A stretch of DNA of 11,874 bases from Candidatus Scybalocola fimicaballi (GCA_002317115.1 DCIP01000186.1:254-12127), one strand, 5' to 3'. Counted from the first letter of the stretch, positions 1 to 8,116 are shown. Numbers and translations: made by a program. The notes: generated by a model not told the origin, from the sequence alone.

Positions 1-2040
1 ATAATCAAGAAGCAGAAATGTTATGTGGTGGAGGGTTATGCCGACGTGATTTCCATGCATCAGGCAGGAGTGGAGAATATCGTGGCACCGTGTGGTACGG
101 CGTTGACTACAGGGCAGATTCGTCTGCTCAAACGAGTATTGCCATCAGTCGGCAACACATCGACCGACGAGAAACATGTCACGATGCTTTACGATGGCGA
201 CTCAGCCGGTCAGCATGCTGCCATCAAGAACGGAAAACTATTCTTGGCGGAGGGATTGAATGTTCACGTCGTCACACTTCCCGTCGAGGAGGATCCGGAT
301 TCATTCGCACAGCACAACAATGCTGATGTCGTGCAGAAGTATCTGGAGGAGAATGAGCAGGATTATATCTTGTTCAAATCCAATGTGCTTCTTCGTGAGA
401 GTGGAGAAGATCCGATGAAGAAGGCTGCGGCGGTCAAAGACATGGCGGAAACTATCTCCGTGATTGAGGATCCCATCAAACGCGACGTCTACTCGAGAAC
501 GATAGCTCCGATTTTCCAAGTCGAGCAGAGCATCATCATGGAGTATGTGGGCAAGATGCGTCGTGATGCAGCCGCAGCAAAGGAGAAAGAGCGACTCAGA
601 GGACAGAGTTTCAGCCAGACGCCTACAACACCTGTAGGTCAGGGAAACAATAATCAATATTCCAATCCTGGGCAGACACAGTCTACTCAGAACGCACCGT
701 CTTCACAAAATCCATCTGCTCAGCCTACACAGCCGGATGAACCATTCATTCCGGATGAATATTTCGCAGGTCAGGCTGAGGCTATGCATGGAAGCACAAC
801 ACAGCCTCAACAGAATGTTCAGCAGACACCTGGCAAGAAACCATCGAACGATGTAGTAGATAAATTTTCGGTTGACTATCTCTCCACTCTCAACAAGCAG
901 TATGTACAGGAGCGTGAACTTATGAGCTTGATTGTCAATTATGGAAACAAGGATGTGATTCAGCTTGAGGACAAAGAGAAGAAGGAGACAAAAGTGTTGA
1001 ATGTGGTTGAGGCGATCAACTATGACTTCTCAAAAGATGAGTTTGAATTGTCGAATCCTACATTCAAGCTGATGTTGGAAGAGGCGAGCAAGGTACTGGA
1101 AGAGAACAAGAAAGCCGACATTGTGAAACTTTTTCAGAACCATGCCGACAGAAATGTCAACGACGCGATAAACAGCATTTTGTCTGACGATATGTCGTTG
1201 GAGGCAGGAATGACCGACGTCGACCGCCAGTTTTGCAAGGATAAGCGAGATAGGGAACTGTTCAACAATCTTCGCAAGACAATCGAGATGATGAAGCGAG
1301 AATGGTATGAGAATGAGAAGGCGACGTTGCAGGAGATGTTGATCAAGGCATACGAGAATGGAGATAAAGAGAAGGCCAAGGAGTATGCCGAAAAGTGGAC
1401 GAAGATGAGCACAAAGATTACAGAAATAGCAAGTAGCGAGGGACGAGTTATCAATCAGAGTATCAAGTTGGAGACACCGTCGCTCACGAGATATGAGTTG
1501 CCGAGCAAGAAAGAGTTGAGGATGGCAGTCAAGAAGAGAGTGAAGGCGATGACCGATGAGGAGAAACAGGTGGAGAGTGAGAAATTGATGGAGATTCTTG
1601 AGAATGATTCACATTTCAAAGAAGCCAAGACAGTGTTGCTTTTCCACTCGTTGCCAGATGAAGTCTGCACACACAAGTTGATTGAAAAATATGCGTCGGA
1701 AAAGAAAATCCTACTTCCAGTCATTAATGGGGAGGAGTGGTATATACGTGAGTATAAAGGAGATTTGAAGACGGGAGAGTATAATATCCAGGAGCCTACG
1801 GGAATGAATATCCACGATTTCGACAGCATCGATCTTGTGGTAGTGCCTGGTGTATGTTTCGACAACGATATGGGCAGAGTAGGCAGAGGCAAAGGCTACT
1901 ACGACAGAATGTTGGAGAAGATCACGAAAGCCTACAAGATAGGAATTTGTTTCGACTGTCAGTTGCTGAGCAAGGTGCCGTCGGAGAAATGGGATGTGAA
2001 GATGGATATGGTGATGACCGCGTCCAAAATGATAATGTAA
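1..2040 (+). CDS. dnaG: DNA primase DnaG (5'-truncated by window) fused to 5-formyltetrahydrofolate cyclo-ligase
   Basis: The frame is open from base 1 to the TAA at 2038-2040 (679 codons seen); the zinc-binding and most of the catalytic N-terminal part of primase lie upstream of the window. Residues 1-110 are the TOPRIM half of DnaG: VEGYADV with the metal-binding Glu at 11, CGTALT, YDGDSAG with Asp 65 and 67, and EDPDSF at 97-102. A Gln/Pro/Asn/Ser-rich linker follows at about 200-285. Then comes a charged helical region (about 290-490) in the place of the C-terminal helicase-binding domain. From about 499 the protein becomes a full 5-formyl-THF cyclo-ligase: basic helix KKELR at 503-507, VPGVCFD at 615-621 and GRGKGYYDR at 628-636. 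DnaG makes the RNA primers for replication; the cyclo-ligase converts 5-formyl-THF plus ATP to 5,10-methenyl-THF. No stop or frameshift separates the two parts. The domain identities are secure; the functional reason for the fusion is unknown. Confidence 0.93.
   Translation: MIKKQKCYVVEGYADVISMHQAGVENIVAPCGTALTTGQIRLLKRVLPSVGNTSTDEKHVTMLYDGDSAGQHAAIKNGKLFLAEGLNVHVVTLPVEEDPDSFAQHNNADVVQKYLEENEQDYILFKSNVLLRESGEDPMKKAAAVKDMAETISVIEDPIKRDVYSRTIAPIFQVEQSIIMEYVGKMRRDAAAAKEKERLRGQSFSQTPTTPVGQGNNNQYSNPGQTQSTQNAPSSQNPSAQPTQPDEPFIPDEYFAGQAEAMHGSTTQPQQNVQQTPGKKPSNDVVDKFSVDYLSTLNKQYVQERELMSLIVNYGNKDVIQLEDKEKKETKVLNVVEAINYDFSKDEFELSNPTFKLMLEEASKVLEENKKADIVKLFQNHADRNVNDAINSILSDDMSLEAGMTDVDRQFCKDKRDRELFNNLRKTIEMMKREWYENEKATLQEMLIKAYENGDKEKAKEYAEKWTKMSTKITEIASSEGRVINQSIKLETPSLTRYELPSKKELRMAVKKRVKAMTDEEKQVESEKLMEILENDSHFKEAKTVLLFHSLPDEVCTHKLIEKYASEKKILLPVINGEEWYIREYKGDLKTGEYNIQEPTGMNIHDFDSIDLVVVPGVCFDNDMGRVGRGKGYYDRMLEKITKAYKIGICFDCQLLSKVPSEKWDVKMDMVMTASKMIM
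1495..2037 (+). other. 5-formyltetrahydrofolate cyclo-ligase domain within the primase fusion
   Basis: This marks the extra C-terminal domain of the dnaG reading frame (codons about 499-679, 181 residues), close to the usual 180-200 residues of free-standing cyclo-ligases. Visible landmarks are the N-terminal KKELR basic helix, GEYNIQEP in the middle, VVVPGVCFD, and the glycine-rich GRGKGYYDR signature that forms the nucleotide-binding loop in this family. In-frame internal starts that could yield a free enzyme are a TTG at 1498, just before the basic helix, and an ATG at 1522, which would remove KKELR. Neither has a clear ribosome binding site, so a separate product is only a possibility. 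Confidence 0.88.
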
Positions 2041-2235
2041 GAAAATTTTCCCTAAACACAATAAATTCAGATTTGTTACGTTATTGTATGTGTGAAACCA
2101 TACAAAAAAGCAAAAAAATGTTATTAAAAGTAGAATAAGGCGGAATTGACGGCGGTTGCAATTTTATCTTTTCAACAATTATTACTATTTTTGCTTGCTA
2201 ATTTAGTGTATTATATTCTGGACCAGAAGATAACT
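2041..2235 (+). other. AT-rich spacer between the primase fusion and the envelope operon
   Basis: I see no gene here. A TTG-initiated extension of the next reading frame begins at 2146, but the true start is more likely the ATG at 2236. A short hairpin, TTGTATG at 2084-2090 with CATACAA at 2099-2105, is followed by A residues instead of T, so it does not look like a normal + strand terminator for dnaG. A promoter-like -7 box lies at 2186-2193. Confidence 0.6.
2186..2193 (+). promoter_or_regulatory. Candidate Bacteroidota promoter -7 box for the envelope operon
   Basis: TATTTTTG, followed by C, fits the TAnnTTTG -7 consensus used by the phylum's primary sigma factor. Transcription would start near 2200, giving a leader of about 35 bases before the ATG at 2236. 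I do not see a well-spaced TTTG -33 element; the nearest TTG at 2156-2158 is too far upstream. This is a motif match only. Confidence 0.4.
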
Positions 2236-2964
2236 ATGTTAAAAGACAAGATAAAAGACATATTTGTTGGGTTAGTCCTGGCATTACTTCCAATGATTGC
2301 CAATGCGCAGCCTCGTTACATAGGAGAGTTAGGTTTGCGTGGAGGAATCTCATTCTACAACGGAGACATCAACTCCACAAAAGTATTCCGTGACGTATCG
2401 CCGGCTGCGGGAGCATTTTTGCGTTTCAAGGCTAACGATTTTTTGAGTTTCAAGATTGACGGTGGTTTTGCCAACCTAAAATGTGACGCGAGAGACTATA
2501 CAGAGAATGCGATGCCAGAGGTGGAGGTGACAGACAACAGTGGAATCTATCCGTTTGCGTTCGACAAGCGAATCATGGCATTTGACGCGTTTATCATTTG
2601 GAGTTTCTTCAAGTATGGTTTTTCAAGTTACGACAAGGACGTGAAGCGACATACTCCATACGCTATGTTAGGACCATCGGTGTCGATGGCGAAGGAGTGG
2701 AGTGGAAACGAGTGGAGAATGGGACTTGCATTTGGCGCCGGATACAAGTTCAAGGTGAGCCAGAGAGTGAACATCGGAGTAGAGTTCACAATGCACAAAT
2801 TGTTCTCTGACGACTTGGATATCAGTGAGTATGATTATTTGGACGACCCGTACCACATGGGAAGTCAAGGATATAAAAACAATGACTACTACTCTCAGTT
2901 GTTGGGATTCATCTCAATTGATGTGTTCCGAAAGAGAGGTTCTTGCAGATATTTAGGAAGATGA
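2236..2964 (+). CDS. DUF6089-family outer-membrane beta-barrel protein
   Basis: The protein has 242 residues and begins MLKDKIKDIFVGLVLALL, a signal peptide with likely cleavage after IANA and before QPRY. The mature part shows the DUF6089 pattern near its N terminus (ELGLRGG, then FYNGDIN), followed by alternating hydrophobic/polar strands with many aromatic residues, as expected of a small outer-membrane barrel. It ends with a strand (LLGFISIDVF) and a short basic tail with one Cys. I chose the ATG at 2236 because it starts a standard signal peptide; an in-frame TTG at 2146 would add 30 residues with a second hydrophobic stretch and is unlikely. Its stop overlaps the uppS start in an ATGA, so translation is probably coupled. 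In Bacteroidota this family commonly sits directly before uppS and bamA. Its exact function is not established, and calling it an envelope-assembly accessory rests on that context. Confidence 0.85.
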   Translation: MLKDKIKDIFVGLVLALLPMIANAQPRYIGELGLRGGISFYNGDINSTKVFRDVSPAAGAFLRFKANDFLSFKIDGGFANLKCDARDYTENAMPEVEVTDNSGIYPFAFDKRIMAFDAFIIWSFFKYGFSSYDKDVKRHTPYAMLGPSVSMAKEWSGNEWRMGLAFGAGYKFKVSQRVNIGVEFTMHKLFSDDLDISEYDYLDDPYHMGSQGYKNNDYYSQLLGFISIDVFRKRGSCRYLGR

Positions 2965-3698
2965 GCATCAAAGAAAAATTAGATATGACTCGTTTGCCAA
3001 AACATGTGGCATTAATCATGGATGGCAACGGACGTTGGGCGAAAGCGCAGGGTAAGGAGAGAATATTCGGCCACCACGAGGGCGTGGATTCTGTCGACAA
3101 GGTAATGGAGGCAGCGGCTGAGATAGGCATCGAGTATATCACGCTATACGCATTCAGCACAGAGAATTGGAATCGTCCAAAGGCAGAGGTTGACGCGCTT
3201 ATGGAAATATTTGCGTCGGCTATCACATCTTATGCTGACAAAGCAAAAGACAACAATGTCAAGATCGTTATCATTGGCGACAAGTCACGTCTTAATGAGA
3301 AGACGATGGATAAGCTCAACGAGGGAATGGCTAAGACAGCGGCATGTACCGGTCTGACTATGGTGCTATGTATCAGCTACTCATCTCGTTGGGAGATTAT
3401 TGAAGGTGTGAAAGAGATCGCACGTAAGGCAAAGAACGGCGAATTAAATATCGACGACATTAACGAAAGCGTGATTTCAGACAGTTTGGCTACCAAAGGT
3501 ATGCCAGATCCTGATTTGCTTATCCGAACAAGTGGAGAGCAGAGAATCAGCAATTTCTTGATGTGGCAGTTGTCGTATTCAGAATTGTATTTCACAGACA
3601 CCCCATGGCCTGAGTTCAAGAAAGAGCAGTTCTATGAGGCTATCTACAAGTATCAGAACCGTGAAAGAAGATTCGGAAAGACAAGCGAACAGTTGTAA
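2961..3698 (+). CDS. uppS: Isoprenyl transferase / undecaprenyl diphosphate synthase
   Basis: This cytosolic cis-prenyltransferase condenses farnesyl diphosphate with isopentenyl diphosphate units to make undecaprenyl diphosphate, the precursor of the lipid carrier for peptidoglycan and surface polysaccharides. At 245 residues it has the usual length. HVALIMDGNGRWA carries the catalytic Asp at residue 21. FGHHEG, TLYAFSTENWNRP (61-72), and the pyrophosphate-binding LLIRTSGEQRISNF with Arg 189 and Arg 195 follow, then the conserved SELYFTDTPWPEF. The ATG at 2961 overlaps the upstream TGA by four bases, a coupled arrangement; an upstream in-frame TTG at 2943 would only add MQIFRK from inside the previous gene. 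bamA starts 13 bases after the stop, so both lie in one operon. All key residues are present. Confidence 0.96.
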   Translation: MSIKEKLDMTRLPKHVALIMDGNGRWAKAQGKERIFGHHEGVDSVDKVMEAAAEIGIEYITLYAFSTENWNRPKAEVDALMEIFASAITSYADKAKDNNVKIVIIGDKSRLNEKTMDKLNEGMAKTAACTGLTMVLCISYSSRWEIIEGVKEIARKAKNGELNIDDINESVISDSLATKGMPDPDLLIRTSGEQRISNFLMWQLSYSELYFTDTPWPEFKKEQFYEAIYKYQNRERRFGKTSEQL

Positions 3699-3711
3699 TT
3701 AAGAAGAAGAA

Positions 3712-6429
3712 ATGAAGGTTTACAAAACAATAGTCAGTGTATTAGCATTAGCATGTTCGATGGGTTTGTCCGCTCAGACAGAGACAGATTCATTGAAAAC
3801 TGTGGCTGACACGGTTGTTGCGAGGGTTGATACAACTGCCATCGTGGACACACAGTCTCAGACAAGCGAGACACCGACTATCACATATTCTACCACAGCC
3901 AAGACTTACACTGTAATGGAGGTGAAAGTCAAGGGTGCTGGCACATACGACGAGAAGATCGTGGCTAACTATTCCGGGCTCTATCCAGGCCAGAAGATCA
4001 AGTTGCCTGGCAAGGATTTCTCAAATGCCATCAAACGTTTCTGGAAACAGGGCTTGTATTCCGACGTGAAGATCTATGCGACAAAGATTGAGGGAGACAA
4101 GGTATGGTTGGAGATTGCTGTCAAGCCTCGTCCAAGAATCTCGAGCATCTCTTATTCAGGTGTGAAGAAGAAGGATCAGGAGGAGTTCGACAAGTCTATC
4201 GGCCTTAGCGCTGGTAATCAAGTGTCACAGAATATGCTTGACAGAGCTGCCGGAATCATCAAGAGAAATTATGAGTCTAACGGATACCAGAACGCAGACG
4301 TTAAGCTAAGTTTGACAGATGATCCTGAAAAAGAAGGATATGTGATTGTAAATGTGGATGTTGACAGAAAAGAGAAAGTCAAGATCTACAGAATCAATAT
4401 CGACGGTAATGATAGTGTGCCAGCACGCAAGCTAAAGCATGCGATGAAGGACACTAAGGAGAAGCATATTATTCCGAACTTGTTCAAGTCGAAGAAATTT
4501 GTCAAGTCTAATTATGATGCCGACAAGATCAATTTTATCAACAAGTACAACGAGTACGGTTTCCGTGACGCTGAGATCATTTGTGACAGTGTATACCAGT
4601 CTCCAAAGAAGCCAGAGAGAGTGGATATCTATATTAAGGTCAACGAGGGAAGACGCTACTATCTGCGTAATGTCATTTGGGTAGGCAACACCGTTTATCC
4701 TGAACATTTGTTGAATGCCACTCTTGGAATGAAGAAGGGCGACGTCTACAACAAGAAGCTAATGAATGAGCGTCTGCTTGAGGATGAGGATGCTGTGTCA
4801 AGTCTGTATCTCGACAATGGATATCTCTTCTTCAATGTGGAACCGGTGGAGGTAAATATCGACGGCGATTCGGTCGACGTGGAGATGCGAATCTACGAAG
4901 GCAGACAGGCTGTGATCAACAACGTCGTCATCTCAGGTAACGAGGCTATTTTTGAGCATGTTATCCGTCGTGAGCTTGATACAAAGCCAGGACAGTTGTT
5001 CAGCAAGTCGAACTTGCAGCGTTCTGCCCGTGAACTTGCCGCATCAGGACACTGGGATCCAGAGAAACTTGATATCCGTCCGGTGCCAGATCCAGAGAAC
5101 GGTACTGTAGATATCATCTATAATCTTGAGCAGAAGCGTAACGACCAGGTAGAGATGTCGTTTGGTTATAGCCAGACAGGTGTAAATGGAACATTAGGAC
5201 TTAAGTTTACTAACTTCTCCCTACGCAATATCTTCAACAAGGAGTCCTACAAACCGTTGCCACAGGGAGACGGACAGCAGTTGTCGTTGTCGTTCACAAC
5301 AAGTGGACGCAGCTACCAGTGTGCTGCCATATCATTCATGGAGCCTTGGTTGGGAGGAAAGCGACCAATCAGTTTCAGCACATCATTGTTCTTCTCCAAC
5401 CAGACTGCCATCAGTTCGAGATACGAGAAAGACTACAACTATTTGAATGGTGGAATGTATGGTTATAATTCGTATGGAACCTCCGACTATTATTATGATG
5501 CCGATCCAGACAGATTCATCAGAACTCTTGGAGCATCTGTAGGAATTGGTAAGAGATTGAAGTGGCCAGACGACTATTTCTCACTATACTATGAGTTTGG
5601 CTACCGTCATTACAAATTCCAGGATTGGGAATATTTCACTCTTCACAATGGACATGCCAACAACTTGCGATTCGGTGTGACTTTGTCGAGAAACTCAATC
5701 GACAACCCATACTATACACACCGTGGATCACAGGTATCATTGACATTGCAGGCAACTCCTCCTTATTCTAAGTTCATCAAGAATGAGAAGGTGGATGAGC
5801 TTCTAGTTAAGAAAGATGCAGGAACACTTTCAAACGAAGAGGCAGAGAAGTTGAAGCAGGATTTGTTCAAGTGGGTAGAATACTATAAGACTGAGTTTAA
5901 GGCAAAACTATTCACTCCGCTTTCAGCCAACCAGAAGTTAGTGTTGATGACACGTGCCGAGTATGGATTCTTAGGTTACTACGACAAGAACCATCGTTCT
6001 CCATTTGAGAGATATTATGTAGGTGGAGATGGTACTTCAGGTACAAGCAGCACATACGCGTTGACTACAGTGACATTGCGTGGTTATGAAAACGGTTCGC
6101 TATCTCCACGTGAAAGATTCTATGCTGGAGACAACGCCCAGTATGCAGGAAACATGTATTCAAAGTTGTCGCTTGAGTTGCGTTATCCGTTGATGCTTGA
6201 GCAGGCAGCCACAATTTATGTGTTGACATTTGCCGAGGCAGGAAACGCATGGCAGAACTTTAAGGATTTCAACCCGATGGATTTGAAGAGATCAGCCGGA
6301 GCCGGAGTGAGAATCTTCTTACCAATGCTTGGATTGCTTGGAGTCGACTATGGATATGGATTTGATAAAGATATCAATGGCAATAAAGGAAAGCATCAGT
6401 TCCATATTGTCATCGGACAGGAATTTTAA
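3712..6429 (+). CDS. bamA: Outer-membrane protein assembly factor BamA
   Basis: BamA is the essential outer-membrane insertase that folds beta-barrel proteins into the membrane. The 905-residue protein begins with a signal peptide (cleavage likely at LSA/QTET). A Thr/Asp/Val-rich stretch to about residue 65 follows. Five POTRA domains can be outlined at roughly 66-142, 143-225, 226-318, 319-395 and 396-473, each with the repeated pattern of a short strand, two helices (such as LLNATLGMKKGDVYN) and paired strands. The rest is the 16-strand barrel (about 474-905) and ends in QEF, a C-terminal aromatic typical of barrel proteins. The conserved loop motif appears as LRGY at 789-792, matching the family V/LRGF/Y signature. 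A charged helical insertion around residues 685-720 (KVDELLVKK, SNEEAEKLKQDLFKW) lies within the barrel. An A/G-rich stretch precedes the ATG. The uppS and ompH neighbours are the usual ones in this phylum. Confidence 0.96.
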   Translation: MKVYKTIVSVLALACSMGLSAQTETDSLKTVADTVVARVDTTAIVDTQSQTSETPTITYSTTAKTYTVMEVKVKGAGTYDEKIVANYSGLYPGQKIKLPGKDFSNAIKRFWKQGLYSDVKIYATKIEGDKVWLEIAVKPRPRISSISYSGVKKKDQEEFDKSIGLSAGNQVSQNMLDRAAGIIKRNYESNGYQNADVKLSLTDDPEKEGYVIVNVDVDRKEKVKIYRINIDGNDSVPARKLKHAMKDTKEKHIIPNLFKSKKFVKSNYDADKINFINKYNEYGFRDAEIICDSVYQSPKKPERVDIYIKVNEGRRYYLRNVIWVGNTVYPEHLLNATLGMKKGDVYNKKLMNERLLEDEDAVSSLYLDNGYLFFNVEPVEVNIDGDSVDVEMRIYEGRQAVINNVVISGNEAIFEHVIRRELDTKPGQLFSKSNLQRSARELAASGHWDPEKLDIRPVPDPENGTVDIIYNLEQKRNDQVEMSFGYSQTGVNGTLGLKFTNFSLRNIFNKESYKPLPQGDGQQLSLSFTTSGRSYQCAAISFMEPWLGGKRPISFSTSLFFSNQTAISSRYEKDYNYLNGGMYGYNSYGTSDYYYDADPDRFIRTLGASVGIGKRLKWPDDYFSLYYEFGYRHYKFQDWEYFTLHNGHANNLRFGVTLSRNSIDNPYYTHRGSQVSLTLQATPPYSKFIKNEKVDELLVKKDAGTLSNEEAEKLKQDLFKWVEYYKTEFKAKLFTPLSANQKLVLMTRAEYGFLGYYDKNHRSPFERYYVGGDGTSGTSSTYALTTVTLRGYENGSLSPRERFYAGDNAQYAGNMYSKLSLELRYPLMLEQAATIYVLTFAEAGNAWQNFKDFNPMDLKRSAGAGVRIFLPMLGLLGVDYGYGFDKDINGNKGKHQFHIVIGQEF

Positions 6430-6454
6430 TGTGTAACATCAATCGACGAAAGAG

Positions 6455-6991
6455 ATGAGCAGACTAACATCAAAAATATTTGCGGTAATCGCACTGCTTG
6501 CGTTTTCTGTAAGCGGTTATGCCCAGTTCAGCGGTGGCAAGGTTGCCATTGTCGACGTGGAGTATATCTTGAAGAATATGCCAATGTATGAGTCGGCCAA
6601 CGAACAGGTGAAGCAGATCACTAAGAAGTGGCAGACAGAGGTGGAGCAGAAGCATGAGGAGGCTCGTATGTTGCAGAAGAACTATCAGACAGAGGTTGTG
6701 TTCTTGTCAGACGAGATGAAGAAGGCAAAAGAGAAAGAGATCTTGGCAAAGGAGAAAGAGGCCAACGATCTTGGAAGAAAATATTTCGGTCCTGACGGTG
6801 AGCTTTACAAGAAGAAAGAGAGCTTGATGAAGCCAATCCAGGATGAGGTCTACGTTGCTGTAAAGGACGTAGCTGAGCAGAAAGGTTATACTCTTGTACT
6901 TGACAAGACATCAACAGTCGGAGTGATGTACTACTCTGCAAAGATAGATATCAGCGACGACGTGTTAGGTAAACTTGGATATTCTAAATAA
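6455..6991 (+). CDS. OmpH/Skp-family periplasmic chaperone (copy 1 of 3)
   Basis: Skp/OmpH proteins are periplasmic holdases that carry unfolded outer-membrane proteins to BamA. This 178-residue protein has a signal peptide (MSRLTSKIFAVIALLAFS, cleavage likely at GYA/QFSG). KVAIVDVEYILKNMP follows, the usual N-terminal strand and start of the first helix. The centre is a long charged coiled coil rich in Lys, Glu and Gln, and the C-terminal strands KGYTLVLDKTS and VMYYSAKIDISDDVLGKLG close the trimer body in this family. It starts 25 bases after bamA. It contains the FGPDGELYKKKESLMKPIQDEV segment, which differs in sequence from the next two copies, so it looks like the more distant paralog. 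The family call is firm; the client specificity is unknown. Confidence 0.93.
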   Translation: MSRLTSKIFAVIALLAFSVSGYAQFSGGKVAIVDVEYILKNMPMYESANEQVKQITKKWQTEVEQKHEEARMLQKNYQTEVVFLSDEMKKAKEKEILAKEKEANDLGRKYFGPDGELYKKKESLMKPIQDEVYVAVKDVAEQKGYTLVLDKTSTVGVMYYSAKIDISDDVLGKLGYSK

Positions 6992-6993
6992 CA

Positions 6994-7509
6994 ATGTCGG
7001 GAATGAAACATCTGTTGACGACGCTATCGTTGTTGCTGACTTTCGCATTCGCTTCTGCACAGAACACCCACGTCAAGCTTGCTCATTATGATGAGGCTGA
7101 GGTCATCAAGATGATGAAGGAGACCGAGACAGCTGAGCGTACATTGAAAAGCTTGTCGGATCAGTACGAAGCTGAAATGGTGAAGATGGAGGGCGAGTAT
7201 ACTCGTAAGGCAGCCGAATACCAGAAGGAGCAATCGACTTGGGACGAGACAATCAAGAGAGTGCGTATGGAGGAGATCCATACAATCAAGCTCAAGATGC
7301 AGAACTACTACGATATGGCAAGCAAGACGTTGGCCGACAAGAGAAATGAACTTTACGCTCCCGTCTACAAGAAAATTGAGCAGGCTGTGGCAGAGGTTGC
7401 CAAAGAGCAAGGTTTCCTTTATGTGTGGGACGTGAAGGATTTGAAATATCACTCGCCTCAGGCAGTGGATATCACAGGAATGATTAAAAGAAAATTAGGA
7501 ATCAAATAA
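6994..7509 (+). CDS. OmpH/Skp-family periplasmic chaperone (copy 2 of 3)
   Basis: This 171-residue protein has a signal peptide with likely cleavage at ASA/QNTH, then VKLAHYDEAEVIKMM, a long coiled coil, and the C-terminal QGFLYVWDVKDLKYHSPQ and VDITGMIKRKLG region typical of OmpH. The ATG at 6994 is only two bases after the previous stop, implying translational coupling; a second in-frame ATG at 7003 (MKHLLTTLS) gives an equally good signal peptide and may be the true start. It shares with the next gene a block with EGEYTRKAAEYQ and DETIKR at the same places, pointing to a duplication that produced copies 2 and 3. Its role is presumed to be periplasmic transport of outer-membrane proteins beside BamA. 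Confidence 0.92.
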   Translation: MSGMKHLLTTLSLLLTFAFASAQNTHVKLAHYDEAEVIKMMKETETAERTLKSLSDQYEAEMVKMEGEYTRKAAEYQKEQSTWDETIKRVRMEEIHTIKLKMQNYYDMASKTLADKRNELYAPVYKKIEQAVAEVAKEQGFLYVWDVKDLKYHSPQAVDITGMIKRKLGIK

Positions 7510-7527
7510 AAACTAATAAAACTAGAT

Positions 7528-8031
7528 ATGGTAAAAAGACTTTTAGCAATTCTATTGTGCGTAATGCCTTTATTCGCTAACGCACAGGCAGTGAAACTTG
7601 GTCATCTTGACGTAAATTCACTTTTCTTGAAGTTGCCAGAACTAAAGGATGTTGAGAACAAGTTGAAGGAGGTACAGGCATCATACGAGACAGAGATGAA
7701 GCGTATGGAAGAGGAGTACACTCGTAAGGCTTCTGAGTATCAGCAGAATGTTGCTGCTATGGACGAGACAATCAAGAAGAACCGTGAGGAGGAGCTTATG
7801 TCACTACAGGAGAAGATGAAGAACTACTTCCAGATTGCGCAGAACGCATTGCAGCAGAAGCAGGAGGAGCTTCAGAATCCACTACGTGAGAAGATCCTAA
7901 AGGCTATCAAGGAAGTGTCTGAGGAGAACGGATTCACTTACATTTTCGACACAAACGCACTACTTTTCAAGTCTGCTAATGCTACTGATATTACAGATCT
8001 TGTACTAAAGAAGCTTGGTGTGACAAAATAA
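7528..8031 (+). CDS. OmpH/Skp-family periplasmic chaperone (copy 3 of 3)
   Basis: This is a 167-residue OmpH/Skp protein. It has a short signal peptide (MVKRLLAILLCVMPLFANA, cleavage before QAVK), then KLGHLDVNSLFLKLPELKDVE, a coiled coil with EEEYTRKASEYQ and MDETIKK, and the C-terminal NGFTYIFDTNALLF and ATDITDLVLKKLG strands. The AYxxE-like middle of Skp is replaced by repeated Gln/Glu-rich heptads (QNALQQKQEELQNPLREK). It is the nearest relative of the gene just upstream, 18 bases away. It is the last gene of the envelope operon: a hairpin terminator starts 55 bases after its stop. An A-rich stretch precedes the ATG and no Shine-Dalgarno sequence is seen, as is usual in Bacteroidota. Confidence 0.93.
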   Translation: MVKRLLAILLCVMPLFANAQAVKLGHLDVNSLFLKLPELKDVENKLKEVQASYETEMKRMEEEYTRKASEYQQNVAAMDETIKKNREEELMSLQEKMKNYFQIAQNALQQKQEELQNPLREKILKAIKEVSEENGFTYIFDTNALLFKSANATDITDLVLKKLGVTK

Positions 8032-8085
8032 TTTGCAAAAACGACGGATATTTGCGTCGAATTATGTAAATTTGTCAAAGAATTC

Positions 8086-8114
8086 AGTTCCCTTGTGTTT
8101 TCAAGGGAACTTTA
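8086..8114 (+). terminator. Hairpin terminator of the envelope operon
   Basis: AGTTCCCTTG at 8086-8095 pairs perfectly over 10 bases with CAAGGGAACT at 8102-8111, leaving a six-base loop (TGTTTT). The T tract after the stem is short (TTTA). It separates the last ompH gene from the tRNA-Trp gene, which begins at 8117, so the tRNA is either read through or has its own promoter. Confidence 0.7.
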
Positions 8115-8116
8115 AT

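Noticed and set aside
1455..2061. Long minus-strand frames opposite the cyclo-ligase domain (1455-1892 and 1711-2061)
   Set aside because: They lie opposite a clearly coding, conserved reading frame; their products have no recognisable motif.
2084..2105. Hairpin TTGTATG/CATACAA as terminator of the primase fusion
   Set aside because: It is followed by A residues instead of T on the + strand, and the minus strand has no gene to terminate there.
2146..2235. TTG-initiated N-terminal extension of the DUF6089 protein
   Set aside because: It would add 30 residues with a second hydrophobic stretch before a normal signal peptide, and it would overlap the promoter-like box at 2186-2193.
8042..8059. 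Small hairpin CGACG/CGTCG just after the third ompH gene
   Set aside because: Only five pairs with an eight-base loop and no T tract; the stronger terminator follows at 8086.
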